In this document: positions 43,465-55,600 of the stretch, one piece after another
Layout of the letters: every line of letters starts with the position of its first letter
How positions within the stretch are numbered: position 1 is the first letter of the stretch
Source of the DNA: JAHZMA01 sp965205905
Lineage (GTDB): Bacteria > Pseudomonadota > Alphaproteobacteria > JABAAW01 > JAHZMA01
Assembly: GCA_965205905.1 (NCBI GenBank)
Contig: CBDBHZ010000012.1
Span: forward strand, 62,001 to 126,000
Length of the DNA: 64,000 bases
Direction: 5' to 3'
The notes under the pieces: model-generated
Told to the model about the DNA's origin: nothing
The model's database searches: none
What the model saw: the letters and a program-made list of their open reading frames with translations, nothing else
Made by a program: the position numbers and the translations under genes

Positions 43465-46400
43465 TTAATTATTCGGGTTATCCGCGCCGAAGAAGCCTAC
43501 GAAGCTTGAGGTTTCACCGCTTACCGAGAATGTGCCGCCTAATTCTTCTGATGCTGGTCCGTAAAATCTGGCATTGGCTGTGCCTGATAATTCCGTGCCG
43601 TCAGCATCAACCGTGTCAAAATCTAAATCAGTGCCTGCGGTTTTAACCGTGCCATTGATTTCGTTTGTGCTATAATTTAATGTGCCAGTCATATTCAAGT
43701 GTTTGTTAGCGCTGTCTCCACAAGGATTAACGTTACTGCTAGAGCATGTTTCGGTTGTGTTGAAAGTGATACCCTTCGCTGGTTGGCTAAAATCAACTGT
43801 TGCTGTTACCTTAAAGTAACGTTCATGATGAGTGCTAGCAGTCGTATTATATCTGCCACGACCTTTTCCTGTAAATGTTACTTCGCCTGCATCGGTTGGA
43901 ATAGCAGCAGTTTCAAAACCAGTAATGACATAACCTTTATCATACGTGTCAATCCCCCAAAAAAGTGTTGCCATATATTGTGCGGTAAAGCCATAATTAA
44001 TGGAGGGTGTTCTGTTGAAATTAAACTCTATCGGATCCACACCATCGCTACTGAAGAAATTTGTGCCACTACCTTGAAAGTAAGTGTCATCAGCATTAGT
44101 TGCTGTAACAGTATGTTTTCTATCACCGATATAGGTTGAAACGCTTGTGATATTACCAAGACTACTATAGGTGATTTCAGCGACGCCACTTGTATAATGA
44201 TAATTGTTGATTGTTTCAGCAGTGGTATCTTTGTTTGTTCGCACTGCATTGCTCGTGCGGAGGGTGAGAGGGTTATTGGCAATATTATTCTTACGCTCCT
44301 CATCAGCAAAACCATCTGTGTAATCAGCAATATCAGCAAATGTAGTTGGCACATTATACGTCATGCCATCGCCTACATCGTCATAAGTTGCCTGCGTTGC
44401 TTTCACCTGCGTTGTTACCAACCAACCATCGCGTTGCGCGCCGAAATAGCCTGTATAGCCTATACCTCCGTTGGCGAAGCTGAATGTGCCACCTAATTCG
44501 ACGGCACCTGTTCCGTAAAATTTAGCATTGGCATCGCCCGTAAGGCTTGTGGTGCTACCAGCATCATAGCTAAAGTCAGTACCCGTGCCATCTGTATCCG
44601 TATATGCGGCGTAGGCACCGCCTTTGGTGGTGAGTGCTTCGCCACCAGTATTATTGGTGCTTAAATCATTATCGCCATCGGCGTATGTTAATGTGCCAGT
44701 GAAGTCGAGGTCAGGGCGGGATGTAGCAGTGCAATGATTCTCTCTTAAACATGTTTTGGTGCTTGATAATGTTACTGTGCGCGCACTAAAATCAACATTG
44801 GCATTAATATCAAAATAATATAGAACAACACCAGTATTACTAGCATCAAGGCTACCAGCACTATAACGTCCTTTCCCTGCGCCTGTGAAACTGATATTTT
44901 GATAGCCTTTCAGGATATCATCGCCATCAGTGGTAAAGCCAAAAATGCCATAGCCAATTTCATAGGTTTTATTACCCATACCATCAGCAACACTTGCCAC
45001 ACTCCATTCAATCAGTGCCAGATAGTTTGGCACAACACCGAAACTTGATGTATCTCTGCTGAAAATAAATGTATACGGGCTATCAATCTGATTACTATTT
45101 GTAGTATAAGCCAAAGAAACTTCACCACCAACTGAAGCTCCACCTACACCTGCATTATATAATCCACTCGCTGCCTTATATTTTGTCTCATCAAAATATG
45201 CTGTTAGGCTGGTTGGATCAATCGGAGCATTAGTAGTATTATTATATTTATATTTAACCACGCCACCGCTGATAATATCACTGGTAACAGTTTTATTAAT
45301 ACCATCATGGGTGATGCTCACCAGATTGTCGATTTCAAAAGTGGCTGTTTTATTTTTGCGGACATCATCATTAAAACTTGTGAATGGTAAGGTGAAATCT
45401 GTTGGCAGATTATCGCCTGCAACCATGCCATCATTATCTGAATCGGTTGTGGTAGTGGTTTCATTAACAATATAACCAATCTCGCCCCCAAAGAAGCCCA
45501 CATAGGCTGCATTGTCGCTTGTGAGGTTGAATGTGCCGCCGAATTCGTTGGATTCTGGTCCGTAGAATTTAGCAGTTGCATCGCCTGTTAAACCGCTTGT
45601 GGTTTCAACATTATCGAATGCAAGGTCGTTACCTGTGAATTTCGCCATATCGGTTGTGCCGTAATCTACACTTGCTGTGAAATTAAGGTCAGCGCGCGCT
45701 GTGCCACAACTTACGCCAGTGCATGTGCCTGTGCTTGCCAATGAAACCGTGCGGTTGCCAAAATCAACATTGGCATTGATATTAAAGTTAGTGCTTATAT
45801 TGCCAAAGCTATCAGAATAGCGACCAACGCCCGCACCTGTAAATATAGTTGTGCCAGCAGCTAATGGCGCGACGGTTGCAAAACCTGTGATGCCATAGCC
45901 TACTGTTACTTTGGTTGAATCATCTGTACTATCCGTAATGTCGGTATCATCTGTTAATACCCATCTCACCCTTGCCATATAATTTGCGGCGGTATCACCA
46001 AATGAATTTCTGCTTAAACTAAGATAAGCAGGGGCAATATTATCACTACTGCCCAGCGTGTAAGCTGTCTTATTAGCATTAAGCTCCTCATCAGTGGTTA
46101 CCGCACCTTCTGTCCAATATTTTCTATCACCAAGATAGATTGAGAGCGGTTTGCCTGAGCCTGCAAAATTGCCACCTGCATAATCAAACACAACCACGCC
46201 ATTGGTGAAAATATCGTTATTTATCGACTTATCCACAGAATTTCTGGTTATCTGCACGAAATTGGCAGATAAAGCATTGTCTAGCGTGCCGGTTTTAGCC
46301 GAATCGGTAAAGTTTGCGAGTGTATTCGAGTTTAATGTTGTCGGCACTGTTTCGGTTACGAGGTTTTCGGGGTCTGTATTATCCGTTACAATCTCAGCCA

Positions 46401-46953
46401 ATGTTGCGGTGGTGATGGTTGCGGTGGTAACATAGCCACGCTCTGTGCCGAACCAACCGACATAACCGCCATTTAGGCTTGATAGGCTGAATGTTCCGCC
46501 CAATTCGTTGGTTAAACCGCCATAGAAACGGGCAGAAGCCGTGCCTGTAAGTTCACTATCACCTATAATGGTAAAAGAATTATCAGAGCCTTGAGTGATA
46601 ACATCAGCGAAATTGAGCGCGTTTGTGCCTGCGGTGTAAGTTGCATCACCCTTGAAATTAAGGTGATTGCGTTTTTCGGCACTTGCGTTACAACCTGCAG
46701 AAGAGGTGCAAGTGCCACTGCTTTCTAGCATAACCACGCGTGTGCCAAAATTAACATCTGCTTCAATGTTAAAGGAAATGGGGGTGCTTACCATGCCACC
46801 GCCATTGGTATTATAGCTATAAGCGCCTGCGCCCTTGCCAGTGAATGTGGTTGAACCAGTGCTGAAAAGCGGATTATCGCCATCGGTAGCGGTTTCAAAC
46901 CCGCCAATGCCGTAGCCGATAGTATCGCCGACAACCCAATCAATCCGTGCCAT
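43465..46953 (-). CDS. Giant TbpB-like lipoprotein 2, C-terminal part after frameshift
   Basis: A 1162-residue stretch from the first in-frame ATG; the same frame is open upstream to about 47130. It joins the 5' part without loss of the repeat pattern. It carries the end of unit 3 and units 4-6 of this protein. Each closes with [KR]-F-Y-G ... E-[LF]-G-G-T-F ... Y-x-G-x-F-G or its variant S-F-V-G-F-F-G, and each contains a two-cysteine loop (for example T-C-T-G-V-S-C). There is no signal peptide and no ribosome site at 46953, so it is not an independent gene. The protein ends five residues after the last barrel strand and an intrinsic terminator follows. Confidence 0.85.
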   Translation of the reverse strand: MARIDWVVGDTIGYGIGGFETATDGDNPLFSTGSTTFTGKGAGAYSYNTNGGGMVSTPISFNIEADVNFGTRVVMLESSGTCTSSAGCNASAEKRNHLNFKGDATYTAGTNALNFADVITQGSDNSFTIIGDSELTGTASARFYGGLTNELGGTFSLSSLNGGYVGWFGTERGYVTTATITTATLAEIVTDNTDPENLVTETVPTTLNSNTLANFTDSAKTGTLDNALSANFVQITRNSVDKSINNDIFTNGVVVFDYAGGNFAGSGKPLSIYLGDRKYWTEGAVTTDEELNANKTAYTLGSSDNIAPAYLSLSRNSFGDTAANYMARVRWVLTDDTDITDSTDDSTKVTVGYGITGFATVAPLAAGTTIFTGAGVGRYSDSFGNISTNFNINANVDFGNRTVSLASTGTCTGVSCGTARADLNFTASVDYGTTDMAKFTGNDLAFDNVETTSGLTGDATAKFYGPESNEFGGTFNLTSDNAAYVGFFGGEIGYIVNETTTTTDSDNDGMVAGDNLPTDFTLPFTSFNDDVRKNKTATFEIDNLVSITHDGINKTVTSDIISGGVVKYKYNNTTNAPIDPTSLTAYFDETKYKAASGLYNAGVGGASVGGEVSLAYTTNSNQIDSPYTFIFSRDTSSFGVVPNYLALIEWSVASVADGMGNKTYEIGYGIFGFTTDGDDILKGYQNISFTGAGKGRYSAGSLDASNTGVVLYYFDINANVDFSARTVTLSSTKTCLRENHCTATSRPDLDFTGTLTYADGDNDLSTNNTGGEALTTKGGAYAAYTDTDGTGTDFSYDAGSTTSLTGDANAKFYGTGAVELGGTFSFANGGIGYTGYFGAQRDGWLVTTQVKATQATYDDVGDGMTYNVPTTFADIADYTDGFADEERKNNIANNPLTLRTSNAVRTNKDTTAETINNYHYTSGVAEITYSSLGNITSVSTYIGDRKHTVTATNADDTYFQGSGTNFFSSDGVDPIEFNFNRTPSINYGFTAQYMATLFWGIDTYDKGYVITGFETAAIPTDAGEVTFTGKGRGRYNTTASTHHERYFKVTATVDFSQPAKGITFNTTETCSSSNVNPCGDSANKHLNMTGTLNYSTNEINGTVKTAGTDLDFDTVDADGTELSGTANARFYGPASEELGGTFSVSGETSSFVGFFGADNPNN

Positions 46954-47081
46954 ATAGGTGGCATCAAAGCCGAACGGAGTTCTATCTAGGTTGAGAGACG
47001 CGCCCGAATCAGCCGTGCCATCTTTATCAATATCAACAGCCGTGCCAGAAATGGATTTTAAATCAGATGAGGTGCCTAACG

Positions 47082-49298
47082 TTACCTGATAGATGCTACC
47101 GCCAATATAGAGTGTGGGCGCCTTTGACGTTTCATTGAACTTATATCAAACGAACCACCACCATAGCGATAGCTAACCGCGCCACCCGTGAAGGTTTCGT
47201 TGGTAACAATATTGGCAGTGTTATCGGTGGTGATTTGCGCCATAGAGGCAACAGGTAGCGCGATAATACGTTGGACGCCGCCATCTACGACAAAGCTTGT
47301 TGCGCTATCAAGGCTTTGCACTGGCACGTTATCGCTATCAGTTGCCACAGCATCTTTGGCATCAATCACATAGCCACGTTCTGTGCCGAATAAGCCAACA
47401 TAGCCTATGGTGCTATCTGTTGTGCCGAAATTGAAAGTGCCGCCGAATTCTTCGGCGTTTGCTCCGTAAAATTTGGCTTGGGCTGTGCCAGAAAGGGAGG
47501 CGATATTGTTTGCGGGTGTTTGCGTATCAACAAGCCCTGCGGTGGTTACCGCGCCCGTGATGGCGTTTGTGCCTGTATTGTAGCTTAAATTGCCCGTGAA
47601 GTTGAGGTCATCACGTTCCGTGTTTATGCATTCACCAGAGCATGTGTCAGTGGTTGCGAGTGCAACATTGCGCGCGCCGAAATCAACTGTGGCGGTAATA
47701 TCAAAGCTAGTGCCAAAAGTTCCAATGCTATCAGAATAGCGACCCCAACCCTCGCCCTTGAAGATGGTAACGCCAGAGGGGATAAGTGCCGTGCTGGCGG
47801 TTTCAAAGCCAGTAACGCCAAAGCCGTAATTATCGTAATCATAGTCAATATCAGTTGTGCTGGCGGCATTATCGTTATCTAGCACTTTCCATCTTAAACC
47901 GAGCATGTAATCAGCCTGAAAGCCGAACAGAACGCGTCTATCAAGGCGGGCAGTATTAGGGGCAATGCCATCAGTGCTGGTTACGCTGCCAGCACTGGAC
48001 GCAGATTGAATGTAATCAGCATCAGTTTCGGCATTTTTCGTGATTATCTGATAGGTGGTATCAGTAAGATAGAATTTGATGCTAGTAGAAAGAAAGTTTA
48101 AGCCATTATAAGCAAATTCTAACGTGCCAGTGATGTTTTCAGCATTGATATTCATGCCATCAGCAGGACGGGTGATGCCCACCAGTGAATCAATATCAAA
48201 GATAACAGTTTTATTAGCACGATTGGCATCGTTAAGACTGGTTAATGCCATAAGGTCTTCAGATGGGCGCAATATGCCACGTTGACCGCCATAAAACGCG
48301 CCATAATAGTAGTTTGTTGCGCTTGAGACGGCGAATGTGCCGCCAAATTCATTGGCACCACCGCCAGCCGCATTGCCATAGAAACGGGCATCAAGACTGC
48401 CTGCCATGCCATCTAAATCAGTGAAACTGTGGTTGATATTGTTTATAGTGGCATAGTTGATGTTGGTTACGGCGAAATCAAGTTGCGTCAACTGTTCTGT
48501 TCCCGCTTTTGTGTTGTTGGCGGTGATGTTTACATTGGTATTTGTAAAATCAGCGACGGTGGTAACATCAAATGTAACATCTTTGCCGCCATCAACAGTG
48601 CCATAAACACCCGCGCCCGCACCCGTAAATGTGGTTGTGTTAGAGAGAGGGATATTGCCATCTTCGGTGAGAACACCCGCGATCGCCATGCCGTGAATAT
48701 TGTTAGATGAGCCTGTTGTTGCGCTATCCGTAAATTCGGTTTCGTTAATGTTCCAGTTGATATAGGCGACATAATCAGAGGCAAGCCCGAAAAGAGTGTT
48801 TCTAGTAACCGTGCCAGTTAGCGATTCGCCAGCATCGCCATAATTTATGGTTGCCGAATCAGCGGTAGCGTTAAATGTGATGTTAGCAGTCGCGCCAGTG
48901 ATTCGCGTTGGGGTGATTTGCTGATCGATTTGTAATTTTGATTTATCGTTAATATCCCAAGCCGTGTTGGCAGCCGAATCGGCACGTGTGTAGTCGCCGT
49001 TATCGTTCAGGGTAACCGCCAAAGCCGATAATGTTATGAGGGTATCGTCAGTAACATCAGCAAGTGTAGGGTATGTGGCGCTATCAAAAACGGTATCGTT
49101 CGGGGTTGTGGTTGATACCATATCAAGCGGGTTGATGGTTGCTGATTCGCTTCCCACGAAGACTGGGTCAGTAGGGGCAGGGGCAGGGTCAGGGTCAGTA
49201 TTGCTAGCGCCTCCGCCTCCGCCAGAACTGCCACCGTTACAAGCGGTGAGGGTGATCAGTGATAAAACTGAGATGGTTGAGATAAGTAAATGACGCAT
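47082..49298 (-). CDS. Giant TbpB-like lipoprotein 2, N-terminal part before frameshift
   Basis: Starts at ATG 49298, 8 bases after AAGGA (a longer in-frame start at 49415 lacks a ribosome site and a signal peptide). Signal peptide with lipobox L-T-A-C near residue 19, then a Gly/Ser-rich tether and a D-P-D-P-A-P-A-P linker. Units 1 and 2 are complete (R-F-Y-G-N ... Y-Y-Y-G-A-F and K-F-Y-G-A ... Y-V-G-L-F-G) and unit 3 is interrupted. The last 15 residues before the stop at 47082 are out-of-frame sequence. Restoring one missing base near 47125-47135 gives continuous coding into the next part, about 1940 residues in total. Confidence 0.85.
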   Translation of the reverse strand: MRHLLISTISVLSLITLTACNGGSSGGGGGASNTDPDPAPAPTDPVFVGSESATINPLDMVSTTTPNDTVFDSATYPTLADVTDDTLITLSALAVTLNDNGDYTRADSAANTAWDINDKSKLQIDQQITPTRITGATANITFNATADSATINYGDAGESLTGTVTRNTLFGLASDYVAYINWNINETEFTDSATTGSSNNIHGMAIAGVLTEDGNIPLSNTTTFTGAGAGVYGTVDGGKDVTFDVTTVADFTNTNVNITANNTKAGTEQLTQLDFAVTNINYATINNINHSFTDLDGMAGSLDARFYGNAAGGGANEFGGTFAVSSATNYYYGAFYGGQRGILRPSEDLMALTSLNDANRANKTVIFDIDSLVGITRPADGMNINAENITGTLEFAYNGLNFLSTSIKFYLTDTTYQIITKNAETDADYIQSASSAGSVTSTDGIAPNTARLDRRVLFGFQADYMLGLRWKVLDNDNAASTTDIDYDYDNYGFGVTGFETASTALIPSGVTIFKGEGWGRYSDSIGTFGTSFDITATVDFGARNVALATTDTCSGECINTERDDLNFTGNLSYNTGTNAITGAVTTAGLVDTQTPANNIASLSGTAQAKFYGANAEEFGGTFNFGTTDSTIGYVGLFGTERGYVIDAKDAVATDSDNVPVQSLDSATSFVVDGGVQRIIALPVASMAQITTDNTANIVTNETFTGGAVSYRYGGGSFDISSMKRQRRPHSILAVASIR
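47125..47135 (-). other. Frameshift site in giant lipoprotein gene 2
   Basis: Upstream frame reads G-G-S-F-D-I-S-S-M and then diverges. The other frame reads E-T-S-K-A-P-T-L-Y-I-G-G-S-I-Y-Q, which matches the corresponding strand of neighbouring units. One base appears to be missing between these blocks. No classical slippery heptamer is visible, so programmed frameshifting is unlikely. Confidence 0.8.
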
Positions 49299-49334
49299 GA
49301 TTTCTATCCTTTTAACATAGCGATAGATAAAATT

Positions 49335-49363
49335 ACTATAATGTTTTTTTGGTTGGGGTGCAA
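49335..49363 (-). promoter_or_regulatory. Promoter of giant lipoprotein gene 2
   Basis: On the minus strand TTGCAC (49358-49363), 17 bp, TATAGT (49335-49340), 37 bases before the start codon. It lies in a 166-bp intergenic region that also holds the divergent promoter for gene 3. Confidence 0.65.
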
Positions 49364-49404
49364 TAGTGGTTATGGAAATTTTGATAATATCAGCGAGATA
49401 TAAC

Positions 49405-49432
49405 TTGACTATCATTTGATATTGCTTATGAT
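49405..49432 (+). promoter_or_regulatory. Promoter of giant lipoprotein gene 3
   Basis: TTGACT (49405-49410), 16 bp, TATGAT (49427-49432), followed by GAGGA (49453-49457) 7 bases before the ATG at 49465. Back-to-back with the gene 2 promoter, so the two giant genes could be co-regulated. Confidence 0.65.
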
Positions 49433-49464
49433 ACAGGGTGGTTTTGTTATTTGAGGATTAAGTT

Positions 49465-49606
49465 ATGAACAAATATTTTTATATCATCACTTTATTAATG
49501 GTTTCTGTTTTTTTGAATGGTTGTAGCACAGAACGTGGTGGCAGTGGCATTGTGAGCTCTGGCGTTGTGAGCGATGATGTGTTTATCGCTGATAGCATTA
49601 AGAAAG
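49465..49606 (+). repeat. 5' duplicated block, copy in gene 3
   Basis: The first 142 bases of gene 3 match the first 142 bases of gene 4 (59912-60053) with about five substitutions, all in the first half. They encode the same signal peptide, lipobox and tether. This marks a head-to-tail gene duplication with a period of 10447 bp. Confidence 0.88.
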
Positions 49607-52600
49607 ATGAGACTGATGAAGTTTTTGCAACCGTTACTCCCTATGGTTCGTTGACGGCAGCATCGGCTGATATCGAGAATACGGACGATAAAATATTCAC
49701 CTTGCAAGGGTTGGCGGTGCAAGGTGGTGAGGTTACCAATTACACTGCCGGTGGCGATTTTGGGTGGTCGCAAGATGGTGAGACAAGCATCACTGTTGCC
49801 ACCATCACAGCGCCTGCTGTGAGCCTCACTTTTGATGGTAATGGCAAGATGTCGGCAGTAAAAGCTTATTTCGCTGATAAAACCTATGAAGTTTCCGCTA
49901 ATGGTAATGATTCCGCCATGCAGATTAGCGCAACAAATATCACCAGTGGTGCACAAACAGATGCCACTATCGCCACACTTACTGTGGATAGAGACGAGGT
50001 TTTTGGCTTTGATTCTAACTATATGGCATATATTGGCTGGAATCTTGAAAGAACGCAAGGTGATGCTAATCGTTTAGACTCGCTTGGTAGTGGTAAGGAT
50101 AGGGCTTATAGTATCAATGGTAATATGATTGTAGGAATTGAAACCGATGATGTGAGTATTCCTAGAAATGGTGAGGTTAGTTTTATCGGCAAAGGGCGCG
50201 GCTATTACAGCCATGTTGATAAAGGAATCAGTAGCCATGCCACGATATTTGATGTTACGACTGATGTTGATTTTTCTACTCAAACTATCAATGTTAATAG
50301 TGCGAATACAATGCAATGTGGCAATAGCATTGATGTTAGCAGTTGCAAAACTGCTGTAGGTGCGCTTGAATTTAGCACGCAAGAAACATTTGTTTACATC
50401 ACTAATAATAAGATTGGTTTTCGTGGCGATGTTTCGCTGAAATCCGATAGTAGTTTTACAGGCACCATTGATGCGCGTTTTTATGGCAGTCGCGCACAGG
50501 AATTAGGCAGCATATTTGCGATGCGTGATGAAACAGGTGGCTATTATTATGGCGCATTTGGCGGTGAGCGCGAGGGGGTGGAAGCGCCCAGCGTATTTAA
50601 TACAGCAATAGGTGATGAGGCATTAATTGTTGCCGAAGAAATAAAGATAGATAATAAGATTACAAACAACCTTCCTGTTAATTCGCTGACCGCTGTGGCT
50701 GATGCGGGCGATGGCAATGCGTTTACGATGCGCGCTTTAACTGTTTATAAAGATGATACCACCGATTACATACGTGCGCCAAATCGGGATTGGGCTAGGG
50801 CGGATACAGCGCGTATGGTTGGACTCACACAATTAAGTGGCGCTGCGGCGTCTCTCACTTTTGATGCTGCTGGTAAGATATCAGGTGTAACTGCCTATTT
50901 GAATAGTAAAACCTATACAGTCAATGTGATTGATGACACACTTACACCCACTGCCACGATGTTTAGTGCCAGTATTAACGGTGCGGATAAAGATGCACGC
51001 ACGACTAACATTACTGTTGATAGAGGCGATAAATTTTTTGGCTTTGATTCTAATTATATGGCGCATATCAGTTGGAATTTGGAAAAAACAGACGATAAGC
51101 TTACGACCGATATGTTGGATGTATATGATGACATTTATCATATCAGCGGTGCGATGTTGGCAGGGATTGAGACTGATGATGCGGATATTCACTTGTTCGG
51201 CAATCAAGTTTCCTTTAATGGTAAAGGGCGTGGCACTTATGGTGATTTAGATGGAAGCTATGATACTATATTTGATATAACAGCGATTGTTAATTTTAGC
51301 GCGCGCAATCTACTGCTTGCTAGCTCTAATACTTGCAAAGCGACTGACTGCGAGAATGAGGCGATGCGTGACCTTGATTTCAGTATTTCATCAGCGCCGA
51401 TATTCTATAATAGTAATAATATCAGTGCTAATATAAATGATGCAGATTTCGGCTCAGTTGCGCTTGATGCGCGTTTTTATGGCGGTGATGCGTGGGAGTT
51501 TGGTGGCACATTCGCGATAACATACGCGACTAATAATAGCTATTATTATGGCGCATTCGGTGCGTTACGTAAAGGTATCACTGCGCCATCGATATTTGAT
51601 GCCACAATAGACAGTGAGACGGTAAAGCTACCAGATAATGTTACGGCGCCGTTTATTCCTATTGATATTGCTACCAACAACCCTTATGAATCTCTCACTG
51701 CCATTGCAGGCACTGATAAACGCGTGGTGCTGAATGCTCTATCAGTTTATAAAGATGATACCACTATTTACACACGGGCGCCAAAGCGAGATTGGGCAAC
51801 AGATGCGGATAAGGTAACAACAACCAGTATTCTCAGGCTTACTGACTCTGTTGCATCGCTTGTTTTTACTGGCGATAATAAAGGTGAAACGCTTTACGTG
51901 AATGATGTTTATACCAATGATAATGCCACAATTACTGTTGATAGAAGTAAGGTTTTTGTTTTTGGTTCTAGCTATATGGCTTATATCAGTTGGGGCATAG
52001 ATAATGAATTTGATAATGATAACACGGGCTTAACGGGTGAAGTTGTTGATATTAGTGGTAAGATGCTTGCTGGTATTGAGACCAATGATATGAATATCGC
52101 CTTAACTGGCGAGGTTTCCTTTAACGGCAAAGGGCGTGGCACTTATGGTAATGCAGACGAAGAAATCTACGATACTGTGTTTGATGTTAGGGCGGGAGTT
52201 GATTTTGTCGCCAAGAATGTTACGATTTGGAGTGAGAACACATGCAAAGCAGGTGATGATGCAAAATGTGATGTTGGTGGTGCAGATAGGCGTGATTTTC
52301 TTGATTTTACATCAGCGATATTAAGTTACGCTGATGGGGAAAGCAATGCGGTCAATCATATCAGCGGTGCTGTTCATGCAGATGGCTTGGCGGGCACAAT
52401 TGATGCGCGTTTTTATGGTGGTGCAACCGAAGAATTTGGTGGCACATTCGCGCTTACCAACCTATCAAACTATTATTATGGGGTGTTTGGTGCGTTGCGT
52501 GGTGGCATTGCTGCATCGACAATATTTGATAACAACATCGTTGATGAGACGGTAACGCTTCCAGCTGATGTTACCATCAGCACCACTCATAACTCCCTTA

Positions 52601-55600
52601 CCGCTGTGGCTAAAGCAAGCGGCACGAATAGTCTCACAATGAAAAGTTTAGCGTTTTATCAAAAAGATACCACCGATTACACGCGGGCGGAAGGTCGCGA
52701 ATGGAGCACAGCAGATGAGCAAAAAACAAGCAGCATGGTCAGGTTGCTGGATTCTGCCGCATCACTTAGTTTTGATGGTGGCGATGTTTCAGCTGTAACG
52801 GTTTATTTGAGTGGCACGAATCATACTGCTGACGCAAGCAAAGTGAAGCGCGCGGCTGATTTTTTTGGCTTTGATTCAAACTATATGGCCTATATCAGTT
52901 GGGACATAGATAATCATTTTGATGATGATAGCGAGGGTTTAGAGGCGAGTGTTGTTGATTCTAACGGTGTGATGCTGGCGGGTATAGAGACTGCTAGCTT
53001 GCTAGATATAACCGCTGGCACAGTTGACTTTATCGGCAAAGGGCAGGGTTCTTATGGAGATGCGGACACAAGCTATGACACCATCTTTAATGTGATTGCA
53101 TCAGTTGATTTTGCTGCAAATAATGTAACGATTCGCAGTGAAAACACATGCAAGGCAGTTGAAAATGCTGATTGTGGCGAGAGTGGCACTGATAGGGTGA
53201 ATGGTCTTAATGTCAACACAGTCGCAATCGGCTATGCTGCTAATAGTATCAGCATAAGAAACTTAAATGTAAAAGATATGGATGGTGCGCTTGATGCCCG
53301 TTTTTATGGTGATGCAACGCGAGAATTTGGTGGCACATTCGCGTTTGCCAGTAATATAAGCTATTATTATGGCGCGTTCGGTGCGGAACGTGATGGTGTT
53401 GCTGCGCCGATTATATTGAATGTTGCGAATAATGTGTCGGTAACGTTGCCAAATGATGTTAACATCAGCACCACCTATAACTCTCTTGCCGATGTGGCTG
53501 ATAGCATCTCTCTTGCCGATATTTATTATGGCATAGTCACGAAAAGCATCACGATGAACGCGCTATCTGCCTATCACGATGATACCACCCTTTACACGCG
53601 TGCAAGCACGGATAAAGTTTGGACTACTAAAGCCGATAAAGCGCAAACCATTGATATTAAAAGTTTTCGTGGCGCGGCGGCATCTCTCATTTTTGATAGT
53701 GATGGCAATATATCAGGCGTAACGGCCTATTTGAACGGGCGCACCTATATTTCCGATGTGATTGATGGCACACTTACTGCCACATCATTTGAAGCAAGCA
53801 TTACTGGTGCAGATAGTGATGCCAGCACGGCAACCATCACTGTTGATAGAAGCGCGCTTTTCGGCTTTGCCTCTAACGATATGGTTTATATCAGTTGGAA
53901 TCTGGAGAAAACTGAAAGCGCACTTGATAACACAATAGAAGATAGCATTTCTAGCAATACTGGCGCGATGATAGCTGGCATTAAAACGTATGAGCTCAAT
54001 AGTGTCAAATTTCTCAAGGATATAACATTTTCAGGTAAGGGGCGTGGCACTTATGGCACGGTGGAAAATAATGAGCTCAAGGGTTATAATACCGTTTTTG
54101 ATGTTATCGTTGATGTTAATTTGGCTAATGCTAGAAAAGCAACGATTCGCAGTGAAAAAACATGTGAGGCGGTTGATAATCCCGATTGCGCGGATGGTGG
54201 TGCGAATCGGAAGGATTTTCTTAATTTCAGCACGGGCGAAATCGCTTACACAGGCAACAGCATCAGCGGTGATGTTGCGCTTGGCAGTAGTAATCTATTT
54301 AAAGGCACGCTTGATGCCAGATTTTACGGCTATGTTAGGCATGAAATTGGTGGCACATTCTCGCTTGCCAATAGTAACAGCTATTATTATGGTGCGTTTG
54401 GTTCAAAGCGCGATGCAGTTTATCAATTTGATTTGAATGCTAGTCAGGTTGAATTGCCTGTGGGTGTTGTTGCGAAGCAGAATGTCGCTATACCTGATGC
54501 TTCTATTTATCATGCGATTAGTGATAAAAGTGGCACAGAAGATAGGCTGTTTACCATGAAGGCACTCTCTGTTGGTGTATTTGCTTACACTAATTATGCG
54601 CGCTCGCCCAACTATGAGGCATGGGAAATATCTGATAGAGATAAATATGTACAATTGGCAAGGTTTGAAAATTCTTTTGCATCGCTTACCATTGATGGAA
54701 GCGGAAATTTATCGAATATAGAGGCTTACACAAAGGCTGGCTTCGCTAATCTTTCTTACACAGGCAGTTCCTCTAGCCTCAATCAAACCACATTAAGCAG
54801 TGATATCAATAATTTTAGAGGAAGCTTTGCATGGTATGAGACTGATAGCACAACAATCAACGTATCGCGTGATACCAGTCTGTTTGGCTTTGAAGCGACT
54901 GATATGGTCTATATCAGTTGGAATATCGTTGAAAAATTAGGTAATTATGAAAAGCGGGATAGGCAACAAAAACGGCATGGCATGATGATTGCGGGCATTG
55001 AAAGTGAGCTTGCACAGATTCCCACCATAGAATCAGTAACATTTTCAGGCAAAGGGCGCGGTTATTATGCAAATCTTAAAACTGAAACTGGCTTCCATAC
55101 AATCTTTAATGTAACGGCGCAAGTTAATTTTGCTAATAAGAGCCTATTCATTAGCAGTGATGCGCCTCAAAGATGCACGGATGTGGAAGATGCCAGCACT
55201 TGCACTGGTTCGGGGCTTAATGGCTTCAACGCAATTAATATTCAGTTTTTGGCTAATAATATCAGTGGTGATATTGCTATGGCTAGTAGTGGTACTATAC
55301 CTCGCTTATCAGGCAAGTTTGATGCGCGGTTCTATGGTGATGCGGCGCATAAATTGGGTGGCACATTTGCCCTAAGTGATAATGATGGTGATAGTGATAA
55401 TACGCGCTATTATTATGGGGCGTTTGGTGCGCAACGGCTAGATGCTATCACGCAATTTAAGTTTGATGAGACATTGGCTGAAGAATCAGGGCCAAAATCA
55501 ACATTAGCCTATCTTACCGACAATCAAACAGAGTATGATTCGCTTCATGCGGTGGCAGTTACTGATGGCAGTAATAGCTTTACCACCAATGGCAGCGCTG

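Noticed and set aside
47100..47140. Programmed ribosomal frameshift in giant gene 2
   Set aside because: No slippery heptamer, no downstream pseudoknot that I can see, and the paralogues are encoded in one frame.
47082..49415. Start of giant gene 2 at 49415
   Set aside because: The extra N-terminal residues have no ribosome site and would bury the signal peptide; ATG 49298 has AAGGA and begins a proper lipoprotein signal.
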